A DNA stretch of 32,778 nucleotides from Alphaproteobacteria bacterium (GTDB lineage: Bacteria; Pseudomonadota; Alphaproteobacteria; CACIAM-22H2), in NCBI GenBank assembly GCA_016793045.1, contig JAEUKZ010000240.1, positions 1 to 32,778 on the forward strand, read 5' to 3'. Below are positions 15,732 to 23,663 of the stretch, one piece after another. How positions within the stretch are numbered: the first letter of the stretch is position 1; each line of letters opens with the position of its first letter. The notes beneath the pieces are model-generated. The model worked only from the letters and a program-made list of their open reading frames with translations, was not told the DNA's origin and made no database searches. The translations under genes and the position numbers were made by a program.

Positions 15732-17299
15732 CAGGCGAGCATCCCGCGCAGGGTTCGTGCGGCCGCCATCGCGCCGTCCGCCTCCGCCGCCGCGGCGACG
15801 TAGCGGTCCGGCCGCACGAAGGCGATCGCGGCTCGGTTGGCGGCGAACCAGGCGCCCAGCCGCCCGGTGACGTCGCCGACCGCCAGCGTGTCGGTGTTGA
15901 GGCGCAGTTCGCCGCCGCCGCGCACCGCGACGAAGCGCGCGCCGGCGGCGCGCCAGGGTTCCGCCTCCGCGCCGAGCATCGAGGCGGGATCGAGTTCGTT
16001 GCCGGCGATGACGAAGCCGGAGCCCACGGCGTCGTCCCACAGCCGCTCCGCGCCGCCGGCAGCGACGCGCGGCTGGATGAACATGCGGCCGACCGCCTGG
16101 TCCTCGGTGCCGCGGCCCGCGAAGAAGCCGGCACCGTAGCGCGGCGGCGGCTTGAAGCGCATGTTGAAGACGTAGTCGCGCGCGCGCTTGTGGCCGGCGA
16201 CGCCGTGCAGGAGGCGGTCGCGCGCCCAGGCGCCCACCCGGCTCGTCGTCATGATGATGCGGCCGATGCGGCGCGACAGGTCGATCATCCGGCGCACATG
16301 GTCGCGCCGTTCGGCCTCGTAGCTGTCGAGCAGCGTGTCGCCGGCGCGCCCGGTTGCCGCAAGGGCGAGCTTCCAGGCGAGGTTCTGCGCATCGCGGATG
16401 CCGCTGTTGAGGCCCTGGCCGGCGAAGGGCGGCATCAGATGCGCGGCATCGCCGGCGAGGAAGGCGCGGCCGACGCGGAAGCGCTCGGCGAGCCGCGCGT
16501 GGAAGGTATAGACGCGCTTGCGCACGATGCTGATCTTCGCCGGATCGGGAACGAAGCGGCCGAGCAGCCGCACGATCATCGCCGGGTCCAGCAGTTCGGC
16601 CTCCGTCTCGCCGGGCAGCAGCATGAACTCCCAGCGGCGGAAGCCGCCGGGCAGGTGGACGCAGACGGTCGGCCGGCGCGGGTCGCAGTACATGCCGGTG
16701 AAGGGGTGGTCGAGCGGATCGTCGGCGATGTCGATGACCAGCCATTGCTGCGCGAAGGTGTCGCCGTCGAGCGCCACGCCGAGCTGCGCGCGCAACGACG
16801 AGCGCCCGCCGTCGCAGCCGACGACGTAGTCGGCCGCGAGCGTCGTCAGCGTGCCGGACGGGTCGCGCAGGACGAGGCGCGCGTGCCCGCCGCTGTCCTC
16901 CAGCGCCTCGAACTGCCAGCCGAGCCGGACGTCGACATGCGCGAAGCGTCCGGCCCCGGCGCGCAGCACCGCTTCGAGCTCGGGCTGAAGAAACGTGTTG
17001 CGTCGGCGCCAGCCGAACTCGGTCGTCGGCGGATCGATCTCGGCGATCGGCCGCCAGCGCGAATCGAAGAAGCGCATCGGCGGGCCTTCGACGAGCCTGG
17101 GCCGTATCGCCTCGGCGAGGCCGATCGCCTGCAGCGAGCGCAGCGCCTCGTCGTCGATGCCGACCGCGCGCGGATAGTCGACGATCGCGCTCTCGCGCTC
17201 GATCAGGCAGGTGCGAATGCCGGCCTGGCCGAGGAAATTGGCGAGCGTGAACCCGACCGGGCCGCCGCCGACGATCGCGACCGCCGCGTCCGCGCTCAT
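15731..17299 (-). CDS. FAD-dependent aromatic hydroxylase (MhpA/PheA-type flavoprotein monooxygenase)
   Basis: A 522-residue class A flavoprotein monooxygenase. It has the Rossmann motif AIVGGGPVGFTLA (residues 8-20), the DG motif GCDGGRSSLR (161-170) and the FAD-ribityl GD motif FLAGDAAHLMPPFAGQGLN (280-298). The C-terminal 120 residues form the usual thioredoxin-like extension. Such enzymes hydroxylate phenolic rings with NAD(P)H and O2; the closest type by pattern is 3-(3-hydroxyphenyl)propionate hydroxylase. The regulator at 20437 resembles MhpR, which fits. The ATG overlaps the preceding stop as ATGA. No other mhp genes (extradiol ring-cleavage enzyme, hydrolase, hydratase, aldolase) are present, so the pathway is not the classical one. 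Confidence 0.9.
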   Translation of the reverse strand: MSADAAVAIVGGGPVGFTLANFLGQAGIRTCLIERESAIVDYPRAVGIDDEALRSLQAIGLAEAIRPRLVEGPPMRFFDSRWRPIAEIDPPTTEFGWRRRNTFLQPELEAVLRAGAGRFAHVDVRLGWQFEALEDSGGHARLVLRDPSGTLTTLAADYVVGCDGGRSSLRAQLGVALDGDTFAQQWLVIDIADDPLDHPFTGMYCDPRRPTVCVHLPGGFRRWEFMLLPGETEAELLDPAMIVRLLGRFVPDPAKISIVRKRVYTFHARLAERFRVGRAFLAGDAAHLMPPFAGQGLNSGIRDAQNLAWKLALAATGRAGDTLLDSYEAERRDHVRRMIDLSRRIGRIIMTTSRVGAWARDRLLHGVAGHKRARDYVFNMRFKPPPRYGAGFFAGRGTEDQAVGRMFIQPRVAAGGAERLWDDAVGSGFVIAGNELDPASMLGAEAEPWRAAGARFVAVRGGGELRLNTDTLAVGDVTGRLGAWFAANRAAIAFVRPDRYVAAAAEADGAMAAARTLRGMLA

Positions 17300-18054
17300 G
17301 GCGCCTCGGTCCCGAACTGCCGCTCGACCGCGGTCCAGACGTCGCCGGCGATCGGGCTGGCGCGTTCCTCCGCGACGTGGGCGAGCAGGCCGGCCGCGCG
17401 CGCGACCACGGCGACGCCGCGCATGATCTCCGCTTCCAGCCCGATGCCGCGCAGCAGGGCGGCGCTGGCCCCGGTCGCGTTGATGGTGACGTGGCGGCCG
17501 GCCGCCGCATCGACCGCGCGGCCGAGCAGGCGCAGCGCCGCGACATGCGCGCGCCCCACCCCGGCCTTGCCGGCGAGCGCGAGCAGGCGGGGCGTGCGCG
17601 GATCGTCGGGCTTGTGGAGGTTGTGGCCGAAACCCGGGACCGGCCGGCGCGCCCGGCGATGCTCGGCGGCGATCGCGCGGGCCAGCGCCGCGCGCTGCTT
17701 CGCCGGTGCCGCGACGATGCGGTCGAGCAGCCGCGCGCAACCCTCCATCGTGCCGACGAAGCGGTCGCCGATGCCGAGCAGCCCGGCGGCGATGGCGCCC
17801 TGCACCGAATCGGGCGCGCCGTGCAGCGTCATGCGTGCGGCGATCGCGCTCGGCGTCAGGCCGTGCTCCATCAGCGTCACCAGCACGGCATCGAGCACCG
17901 CCACCGTCGCCGCCGAGGCCCTGCGGCCGGTGACGTGGTGATAGAGCAGCGCGGTGAAGCCGACCTTGCCGATGAGTTCGCCGACGAGGTCGCGCCCGCG
18001 CAGCGCGATGGCATCCGGCCCGTAGTGGCAGAGGCGCGAGCGCGCGGCGTTCAT
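17296..18054 (-). CDS. Citryl-CoA lyase / short citrate-synthase-like protein
   Basis: A 252-residue protein of the citrate-synthase superfamily, about 60% of full length as is usual for citryl-CoA lyases. It keeps His64 (LMEHGLTPSA), the QGAIAAGLLG segment, and GFGHNLHKPDDPRTPRL (His144), which carry the two catalytic histidines and the CoA-binding region. The place where family members usually show Asp (N-x-D-G) reads INATG, with Thr194. It may therefore run a different reaction, such as a citryl-CoA-like C-C cleavage or condensation, or be impaired. It overlaps both neighbours by ATGA junctions. The start 18054 removes a 65-residue shadow extension. The substrate is presumably a hydroxy-acyl-CoA produced in this operon (inference). 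Confidence 0.82.
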   Translation of the reverse strand: MNAARSRLCHYGPDAIALRGRDLVGELIGKVGFTALLYHHVTGRRASAATVAVLDAVLVTLMEHGLTPSAIAARMTLHGAPDSVQGAIAAGLLGIGDRFVGTMEGCARLLDRIVAAPAKQRAALARAIAAEHRRARRPVPGFGHNLHKPDDPRTPRLLALAGKAGVGRAHVAALRLLGRAVDAAAGRHVTINATGASAALLRGIGLEAEIMRGVAVVARAAGLLAHVAEERASPIAGDVWTAVERQFGTEAP

Positions 18055-18635
18055 CGGGCGGCGCGCGCCGCCTTGCGCTTCGGCTTGGCCGCGGCCGCGC
18101 CGGCAAGCCGGCGCTTGAAGTCGCGCCGCCACGCGGCGGCCGGCTGCAGCGAGCGGTCGCCCGCGTGGCGCTTGCGCGTGCGCGCGCGGATGGCGCGGTC
18201 GCTGAGCGCGAAGTCGAGCGGCTCGGCGAGCGGCTGCGAGACGTACCACGGCGCATCGACGAACATCTCGATGCGGTTGCCCTCGGGATCGCGGAAATAG
18301 ACCGCCCAGGCGTTGCCGTGGTCGATCGGGGTGATGTCGCGCACGCCCGCCGTGGCGGCGATGCGGCGGTGCATGCGGCGCAGATCGGCGAGGCTCGGCA
18401 GGCGGAACGAGATCTGGTTGAGCGAGGTCTCCGCGGGATTGCCGGTGCGCCCGGCGACCAGCACCACCTCGTGGTGTTCGCGCGGATTGCGCGACAGGAA
18501 GACGAGATCGCGGCCGCGCAGCACGCCGCGGTCGGTCACCGCGAAGCCGAAGACCTTGCGGTAGAAGCGCTCCATCGTCCGGATGTCGAAGACGTTGAGG
18601 CCGGCATGGCTGAAGGCGAAGCGCGGGATGGTCAT
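18051..18635 (-). CDS. VOC-superfamily protein (glyoxalase / extradiol-dioxygenase fold) with basic C-terminal tail
   Basis: A 194-residue single VOC unit. The first beta-alpha module starts FSHAGLNVFDIRTMERFYRKVFGF (His10 as metal ligand). The second ends FRDPEGNRIEMFVDAPWYVSQP, with Glu123 as ligand. The usual His in the L-N-H-I-A-F strand is Gln74 (LNQISF), so the metal site is not a standard His-His-Glu. The phrase APWYVSQPLAEPLDFALSD is shared with proteins annotated as catechol-type dioxygenases. The last 45 residues are Arg/Lys/Ala-rich and resemble no catalytic domain. The start at 18635 has GAGGGG just upstream; a start at 18647 overlapping the GST stop is the alternative. In context it may be a ring-cleavage or isomerising enzyme. 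Confidence 0.85.
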   Translation of the reverse strand: MTIPRFAFSHAGLNVFDIRTMERFYRKVFGFAVTDRGVLRGRDLVFLSRNPREHHEVVLVAGRTGNPAETSLNQISFRLPSLADLRRMHRRIAATAGVRDITPIDHGNAWAVYFRDPEGNRIEMFVDAPWYVSQPLAEPLDFALSDRAIRARTRKRHAGDRSLQPAAAWRRDFKRRLAGAAAAKPKRKAARAAR

Positions 18636-18643
18636 GGGTCCCC

Positions 18644-19459
18644 TCATGCCGCCGGGCGGACCAGCGACGGGTTGTTCGCGGGCGGGAAGCCGAAGGCCGA
18701 GCCGGTCCAGCTCGGCCGCGCGCGCACGCGGTCGAGGAAGGCGCCGATGCGCGGAAAGCGCTGCGGCAGATCCTCGACGCCGATGCGCGGGAACATGTCG
18801 AGCCGCGGCGCGAGCGCGATGTCGGCGAGGCCGAAGCGGCCGCCGACCAGCCAGGTGCGGCCGTCGGCGAGCCGCGCCTCCATCAGCGCCAGGCGGTCGA
18901 ACAGGATCGCGCGGCGTTCGGCGATCAGCGCCTCGTCGGGCGGCTCCATCAGCACCTTGAGCGCGTGGCGCAGGTGGTATTCGGCGCGGGTGTTGCGGCC
19001 GATCCGCTCCGCCAGCGCATCCGGCGTCATGCCGCTCGCCTGGGCGCGCTTCTTCATGTGGGTTTCGTAGATCGCGTCGCGGAACGGCTTTGCCCAGTCG
19101 AGCTCGTAGGCCATCCACATCCGCGCCTGCGCCTGCTCGTGCGCGTCGGCCGGCATCAGCCGCGGCGCCGGGAACACCGCGTCGAGATACTCGTTGATGA
19201 CGTTCGATTCGTGGATCGCGCGGCCCTCGTGCACCAGCGTCGGCACGATGCCGCTCGGGTTGAGGCGCAGATACCAGTCCTGCTTCTGCTCCATCGCGCC
19301 GAGGTCGAGCCAGCGGATCTCGAACGGCACGCCCTTTTCCAGCAGGCACATGCGCACGCGCCGGCCGCACGGGCTGGTCGGCGAGTCGTAGAGGATGACG
19401 CCCCTGCCGCTGCCGAGCGGCGCGGCGGCGAAATCCGGCCGGCTGGGAAACTCAGGCAT
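18644..19459 (-). CDS. Glutathione S-transferase family protein
   Basis: A 271-residue protein. The N-terminal thioredoxin-fold domain (residues about 19-100) contains SPTSPCGRRVRMCLLEKG, the cis-Pro motif NPSGIVPTLVHEG, and the glutathione-gamma-Glu site HESNVINEYLD. A helical C-terminal domain follows (about 110-260). It binds glutathione and may open or isomerise an intermediate, as GSTs do in aromatic pathways (maleylpyruvate isomerase, beta-etherase or dehalogenase roles are all possible). Its start overlaps the end of the PhyH gene by 8 nt and it precedes the VOC gene, so it is embedded in the operon. The exact reaction is not decidable here. Confidence 0.9.
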   Translation of the reverse strand: MPEFPSRPDFAAAPLGSGRGVILYDSPTSPCGRRVRMCLLEKGVPFEIRWLDLGAMEQKQDWYLRLNPSGIVPTLVHEGRAIHESNVINEYLDAVFPAPRLMPADAHEQAQARMWMAYELDWAKPFRDAIYETHMKKRAQASGMTPDALAERIGRNTRAEYHLRHALKVLMEPPDEALIAERRAILFDRLALMEARLADGRTWLVGGRFGLADIALAPRLDMFPRIGVEDLPQRFPRIGAFLDRVRARPSWTGSAFGFPPANNPSLVRPAA

Positions 19460-20294
19460 GCGCGCGCGCGCGCTCCCACGCGATCGGGAACACGCCGTCG
19501 AGCACCAGCGGATCGCCGGCCTTGAGCGTCGCCTCCGGCGCGCCCTCGACGCGCATCACCGCGGGGCGCGGGTCCCAGCGCGCGTCCTTGCCCGCGTAGC
19601 GCACCGAGATCGCCGCGCGCCGCCGGCCGAGCGGATTGCCGCCGGCGCCGTGGACCGTGAGCGGATGGTGGCAGATGACGTCGCCGGGCTCGCAGCTCCA
19701 CGACAGGAAGCGGTAGCGCGGGTCGCCCTTCATCGTGGAGAAGTCCGGGCAGGGCTCGAGCTTCGAATCGCTGAAGCGCGGGTCCTCGTCGGGCGTCGCG
19801 GCGCGATAGAACTTGTTCCACTTGTGCGAACCGGCGATGTACTCGAGGCCGCTGCCCTCGACCGAAACCGGCGTCAGCGCCACCCACAGCGAGACGATGT
19901 CGCCGCCGAGCGCCGGCCAGAACGGCAGGTCGTGGTGCCACTGCGTCACCTCCCTCGTGCCCGGCTCCTTGACGAAGGCCTGGTCGTAGAACAGCGACAC
20001 GCGGTCCGCCCCCATCAGCGCCGCGGCGACCTCGGGCAGCGGCGATTCGAGCGCGAAGGCGCGGAAATCCGGGTCCCAGCGCCACATGAACACGTTCATG
20101 TGGAAGCGGCCGGGACTGCCGGCCTTGGTCGCCTCGCGCGCGCGGTTGCCGGGATTGGCGAGCAGGCGGTCGACCGCGGCGTTCATGCGCGCGACCCATT
20201 CGGCATCGAAGACGCGGCGCAGGCAGATCGCGCCGTCTTCCTGGAAGCGCGCGATGTCCTCGCGGCCGACCGGATTCAGGGGATGTCGGTTCAC
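19452..20294 (-). CDS. Phytanoyl-CoA dioxygenase-family Fe(II)/2-oxoglutarate oxygenase
   Basis: A 280-residue PhyH-type enzyme, first gene of the nine-gene operon. The Fe(II) triad is visible as His120-x-Asp122 (TQWHHDLPFWPAL) and the distal His215 (LTVHGAGGN). Arg226 or Arg232 (GRRRAAISVRYAG) is available for 2-oxoglutarate. It hydroxylates an organic acid or CoA ester using O2 and 2-oxoglutarate. The start is GTG at 20294, set by a GGAGGGAG site 7 nt upstream; no better ATG exists. It diverges from the MhpR-like regulator, with the palindrome at 20385-20403 about 90 nt upstream. Confidence 0.9.
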   Translation of the reverse strand: MNRHPLNPVGREDIARFQEDGAICLRRVFDAEWVARMNAAVDRLLANPGNRAREATKAGSPGRFHMNVFMWRWDPDFRAFALESPLPEVAAALMGADRVSLFYDQAFVKEPGTREVTQWHHDLPFWPALGGDIVSLWVALTPVSVEGSGLEYIAGSHKWNKFYRAATPDEDPRFSDSKLEPCPDFSTMKGDPRYRFLSWSCEPGDVICHHPLTVHGAGGNPLGRRRAAISVRYAGKDARWDPRPAVMRVEGAPEATLKAGDPLVLDGVFPIAWERARAHA

Positions 20295-20384
20295 GTGCGT
20301 TCTCCCTCCATCGCGGACTTCGGCGTCCGTCGTCGCCGCGACTTTGCGCCGCAGCGCTTTTCAAGCGCAACACTCTCGGCCAGA

Positions 20385-20403
20385 ATGTCCACGCTGTGGA
20401 CAT
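20385..20403. promoter_or_regulatory. Operator-like palindrome in the divergent promoter region
   Basis: A perfect 8-bp inverted repeat with a 3-nt spacer (ATGTCCAC-GCT-GTGGACAT) lies in the 142-nt gap between the PhyH operon and the MhpR-like IclR gene. A further half-site TGGACA follows at 20418-20423. Position and symmetry fit an IclR-family operator controlling both directions. It is 34 nt upstream of the regulator ATG. Confidence 0.65.
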
Positions 20404-20436
20404 CGGGTCGCGGCTTTTGGACAGGATGGCGGATCG

Positions 20437-21225
20437 ATGGCAGGACCGGTCAGGGCCTTCGCGCGCGGCCTCAACGTGCTGGCGGCGCTCAACAAGCTCG
20501 GCGCGGCGAGCTCGGCGGCGGTCGCCGCGGCGGCGGGGCTGCCGCGCCCGACCGTGCACCGCCTGCTCGAAACCCTGCAGGCCGAAGGCTACGTGGCGCG
20601 CGGCGCGGCGCGCGACCAGTTCCGCCTGACGCTCGCGGTGCGCCGGCTCTCCGAAGGCTTCGACGACGACGCCTGGATCACCGAGATCGCGCAGCCGGTG
20701 CTGGCCGATCTCGTCCATGTCGTCGTGTGGCCGACCGACATCGCAACCTTCGAGCGCAATGCGATGGTGATCCGCGCCTCGACCCACCGGCAGAGCCCGC
20801 TGTCGATCGACCGTGCGATGCTCGGCACGCGGCTGCCGATCCTGCGCACCGCGACGGGGCGCGCCTACCTCGCCTTCTGCCCGCCGCGCGAGCGCGAGAC
20901 GATCCTGGCGGCGCTGGCGCGCGGCGACGACGAGGATGCCGCGATCGCGCGCAAGACCCGCGCGGTGCAGCAGACGCTCGCCGAGATCCGCCGGCGCGGC
21001 TACGCGACGCGGCGTCGCGAATACGTGCGCGAGACCTCGAGCATCGCGCTGCCGATCCGCCACCGCAACGCCGTGCTCGGCTGCCTCAACATCATCTGGA
21101 TCGACGCCGCGATCGTTTTCCAGGACGCGGTGAAGCGCTATCTGCCGGCGTTGCGCAACGCCGTCGCGCGCGTCGAGGCGGAGCTTCAGCGCACCGCCGC
21201 GCAGTCCGGCGTCGTCGGCGACTGA
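20437..21225 (+). CDS. IclR-family transcriptional regulator (MhpR-like)
   Basis: A 262-residue regulator. Residues about 4-65 form the winged helix-turn-helix (AFARGLNVLAALNKLGAA, then AGLPRPTVHRLLETLQAEGYV). The effector domain contains LTLAVRRLSEGFDDDAWI, VVVWPTDIATFERNAMVIR, LPILRTATGRAYLAFCP and SIALPIRHRNAVLGCLNIIW. These phrases are the pattern of the MhpR group, activators of phenylpropionate catabolism. It is divergent from the operon containing an MhpA-type hydroxylase and almost certainly controls it (inference). The ATG 20437 is preferred because upstream in-frame sequence has no domain content; AGGA lies 11 nt before it. It converges with the amidohydrolase gene, 1 nt apart. Confidence 0.9.
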   Translation: MAGPVRAFARGLNVLAALNKLGAASSAAVAAAAGLPRPTVHRLLETLQAEGYVARGAARDQFRLTLAVRRLSEGFDDDAWITEIAQPVLADLVHVVVWPTDIATFERNAMVIRASTHRQSPLSIDRAMLGTRLPILRTATGRAYLAFCPPRERETILAALARGDDEDAAIARKTRAVQQTLAEIRRRGYATRRREYVRETSSIALPIRHRNAVLGCLNIIWIDAAIVFQDAVKRYLPALRNAVARVEAELQRTAAQSGVVGD

Positions 21226-21226
21226 C

Positions 21227-22735
21227 TCAGGGCCCGTCGAGCCGTCGGCGCAGGCCCATGTCGCGGGCATGCGCGCGCCGATACATCTCGCGGTAATGGA
21301 CCTCGAGGCGGCGCGCCGCCGCGTCGAAGCCGCGCATGTCCTGGCGGTACTGCGCCATCAGTTCGCGCGCCTCGCGCTTCAGCGCGGCCTCGTCGACCAT
21401 CGTGAGCCTGCCGTTCTCGCAGACGACGCGGCCGGCGACGATGGTCATGCGCACCGACGACCCGTTCTCGCAGTAGACGAGCTGCCGGCGCAGGTCGTTG
21501 AGCGGCGTGAAGGCGAGCGTGTCGAGATCGACCAGGATGATGTCGGCCTCGCGCCCGGCCGCGAGCGCGCCGATGCGGTCGGGCCAGCGCAGCGCGCGCG
21601 CCCCGCCGGCCGCCATCGTGCGCAGGATCTCCGGCGCCGCCGGCCAGGTGCGGTAATCCACGTCGGCGAGCGTATGGACGAGGCCCGCCGTCTTCATCAC
21701 CGCCCACAGATTGACGCTGTCGTCGACCGTCGCCTCGTCGGTGCCGAGGCAGATCGGCACGCCGGCGTCGCGGAGCGCGCGGAACGGCATGATGCCGCTG
21801 CCGAGCCTGAGGTTGCAGATCGGGTTGTGCGCGACCGTGGCGCCGGAGCGCGCCAGCAGCGCGATGTCCTCGCCGTCGATCCAGATCGCGTGGATGACGA
21901 CCATGCGCTCGTCGAGCAGGCCGAGGTCGTGCACGTAGCGCACCAGCGACTTGCCGAATTTTTCGGCACCGAGCACGCGCTGGAGCTTGGTCTCGAGGAT
22001 ATGGACGTTGAACGGCAGGTCGCGGCGCGCGCTCAGCGCCGACAAGGCCTCGATGTAGGGCACCGTGACGCGCTGCGCCGCCGAGCACGACAGCGCCGCG
22101 CCGAGGCGCCCATCGGCCGCGCCGTCCCAGCGCGCGATCAGGTGGTCGTAGAGCGCCAGCAGCTCCGCATCGGACTGCAGCGGCGCCGCTTCCATGTCGC
22201 GGCGCAGATCCTCCGGCAGGATCTCCTTCAGGAACGGGTACTTCTCGTACTCGACGATGTTCGGCTGGTCGATGGCGAGGCGCGCGCGGATGCCGCAGTC
22301 GCGATAGGCCTCGGCAATGCCGTCGACGCCTTCGGCCGACGCGACGGGGATGTGGAAGGCGTCGTCCATCACCGTGGTGATGCCGAGCTTCAGCATCTCC
22401 ATCGCGCCGATCATCGTGCGCACGTAGTTGAGCCGCTTCACCGGCGCGCCGCGCGTGAGCGGCGGCACCTCGTAGAGCATGAAGATCTCGAGCGGCAGGC
22501 CGTCGAGCATGCCGCGCATGAAATTGCCGGGCGAATGGAAATGCGCGTTGACGAGGCCCGGCATGGCGAGCTGGCCCGCCGCATCGATCACCCGCAGATC
22601 CTCGCCCGAGGGCGGCGCGAGATCGGGGCCGATCGCCGCGATCGTCCGTCCGCGCACGAGGATGTCGGCGCGCGCATGCTCGCGGTCCGCCGCGTCGAGA
22701 GTCAGGACATGCGCGTTCTTGATGAGGAGAGCCAT
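21227..22735 (-). CDS. Metal-dependent amidohydrolase (TrzA/AtzA/deaminase type)
   Basis: A 502-residue cytoplasmic hydrolase of the amidohydrolase superfamily. Metal ligands are visible as His65-x-His67 (LVNAHFHSPGN), His245 (NVHILETK), His282 (VIHAIWI) and Asp333 (CLGTDEA), with the subtype III segment VAHNPICNLRLGSGIMP. Members hydrolyse or deaminate N-containing rings, including guanine-, SAH- and triazine-type substrates. The ATG at 22735 is followed by the usual beta-strand LLIKNAHVLTLD. It diverges from the SDR operon and converges with the MhpR-like gene, so it appears to be a single-gene unit. The substrate is unknown. Confidence 0.92.
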   Translation of the reverse strand: MALLIKNAHVLTLDAADREHARADILVRGRTIAAIGPDLAPPSGEDLRVIDAAGQLAMPGLVNAHFHSPGNFMRGMLDGLPLEIFMLYEVPPLTRGAPVKRLNYVRTMIGAMEMLKLGITTVMDDAFHIPVASAEGVDGIAEAYRDCGIRARLAIDQPNIVEYEKYPFLKEILPEDLRRDMEAAPLQSDAELLALYDHLIARWDGAADGRLGAALSCSAAQRVTVPYIEALSALSARRDLPFNVHILETKLQRVLGAEKFGKSLVRYVHDLGLLDERMVVIHAIWIDGEDIALLARSGATVAHNPICNLRLGSGIMPFRALRDAGVPICLGTDEATVDDSVNLWAVMKTAGLVHTLADVDYRTWPAAPEILRTMAAGGARALRWPDRIGALAAGREADIILVDLDTLAFTPLNDLRRQLVYCENGSSVRMTIVAGRVVCENGRLTMVDEAALKREARELMAQYRQDMRGFDAAARRLEVHYREMYRRAHARDMGLRRRLDGP

Positions 22736-22842
22736 TCGATCCACCTGCGGCCTGGGCGCGAAGAGTAGTACGAGCCGCCGCCGCAAGGGGAGTCGGTTCG
22801 GCCGGGCCGCCCGACGAAACCCTGCGACAAGCGGAACGCGGT

Positions 22843-22852
22843 TTGCTAGCAA
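22843..22852. promoter_or_regulatory. Palindrome in the amidohydrolase/SDR divergent region
   Basis: A 10-bp perfect palindrome, TTGCTAGCAA, lies 24 nt before the SDR start within the 141-nt divergent gap. It could be an operator or overlap the -10 region of the SDR promoter. No regulator gene is adjacent, and chance occurrence is possible. Confidence 0.3.
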
Positions 22853-22876
22853 CGGGGCGAACGAAGGGATGACACG

Positions 22877-23656
22877 ATGACGACGACTGTTCTCGCCGGG
22901 CGAAACGCGCTGGTGACCGGGGCCGGCACCGGGATCGGCCGCGCGATCGCGCGCGCGCTGGCCGGGGCCGGGGCGCGTGTGTTCGTGACCGACATCGATG
23001 CCCTGGCTGCCGAGCGCGCGGCGGCGGAGATCGGCCCCGCGGCGGGCGCCGCGCGGCTCGACGTCACCAGCGCCGCCGAGACCGACGCGGTGTTCGCCGC
23101 CGCGATCGACGCGTTCGGGCGGCTCGACATCGTCTGCGCCAATGCCGGCATCTCGACCATGCAGCGCGTCGTCGACCTGACCGAGGCCGAATGGGACGCC
23201 AACATGGCGGTGAACGCCAAGGGCGTGTTCCTGACCGACCGCGCGGCGGTGCGCCACTTCCTCGCCCGCGGCGGCGGCGGCGCCATCGTCAACACCGCCT
23301 CGCTCGCCGGCAAGGTCGGCGCGGCGCTGCTCGCCCACTATTCGGCGAGCAAGTTCGCGGTGGTCGGGTTCACCCAGGCGCTGGCGCGCGAGGTCGCGCG
23401 CGATGCGATCCGCGTCAACTGCGTGTGCCCCGGCTTCGTGCGCACCTCGATGCAGGCGCGCGAGCTCGAGTGGGAGGCGAAGCTGCGCGGCATGACGCCG
23501 GACGCGGTGCGCGCCGAATATGTTTCACTGACGCCGCTCGGCCGGCTCGAGGAGCCGGAAGACGTCGCCGATGCGGTCGTGTTCCTCGCCAGCGACGCGG
23601 CGCGGTTCATGACCGGGCAGGCGGTGCTCGTCGACGGCGGGATCTACATGGGATGA
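22877..23656 (+). CDS. SDR-family NAD-dependent oxidoreductase
   Basis: A 259-residue classical short-chain dehydrogenase. The nucleotide motif is TGAGTGIGRAIA (residues 14-25), with NAG at 89-91 and the catalytic Ser142, Tyr155-x-x-x-Lys159 (ASLAG, then HYSASKF). Asp39/Asp41 at the end of the second strand (VTDID) argues for NAD rather than NADP. Substrates of the family are alcohols, polyols or sugars. It starts an operon with a BtpA-family gene (7 nt downstream) and an FGGY kinase. It is therefore plausibly a polyol or sugar dehydrogenase making the ketose that is then phosphorylated (inference). Confidence 0.93.
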   Translation: MTTTVLAGRNALVTGAGTGIGRAIARALAGAGARVFVTDIDALAAERAAAEIGPAAGAARLDVTSAAETDAVFAAAIDAFGRLDIVCANAGISTMQRVVDLTEAEWDANMAVNAKGVFLTDRAAVRHFLARGGGGAIVNTASLAGKVGAALLAHYSASKFAVVGFTQALAREVARDAIRVNCVCPGFVRTSMQARELEWEAKLRGMTPDAVRAEYVSLTPLGRLEEPEDVADAVVFLASDAARFMTGQAVLVDGGIYMG

Positions 23657-23663
23657 CCAGCAC

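Noticed and set aside
14193-17546. Single 1117-residue fusion of a FAD-type region with a CoA ligase
   Set aside because: The upstream part is an out-of-frame shadow of the hydroxylase and lyase genes; the ligase has its own ATG overlapping the hydroxylase stop.
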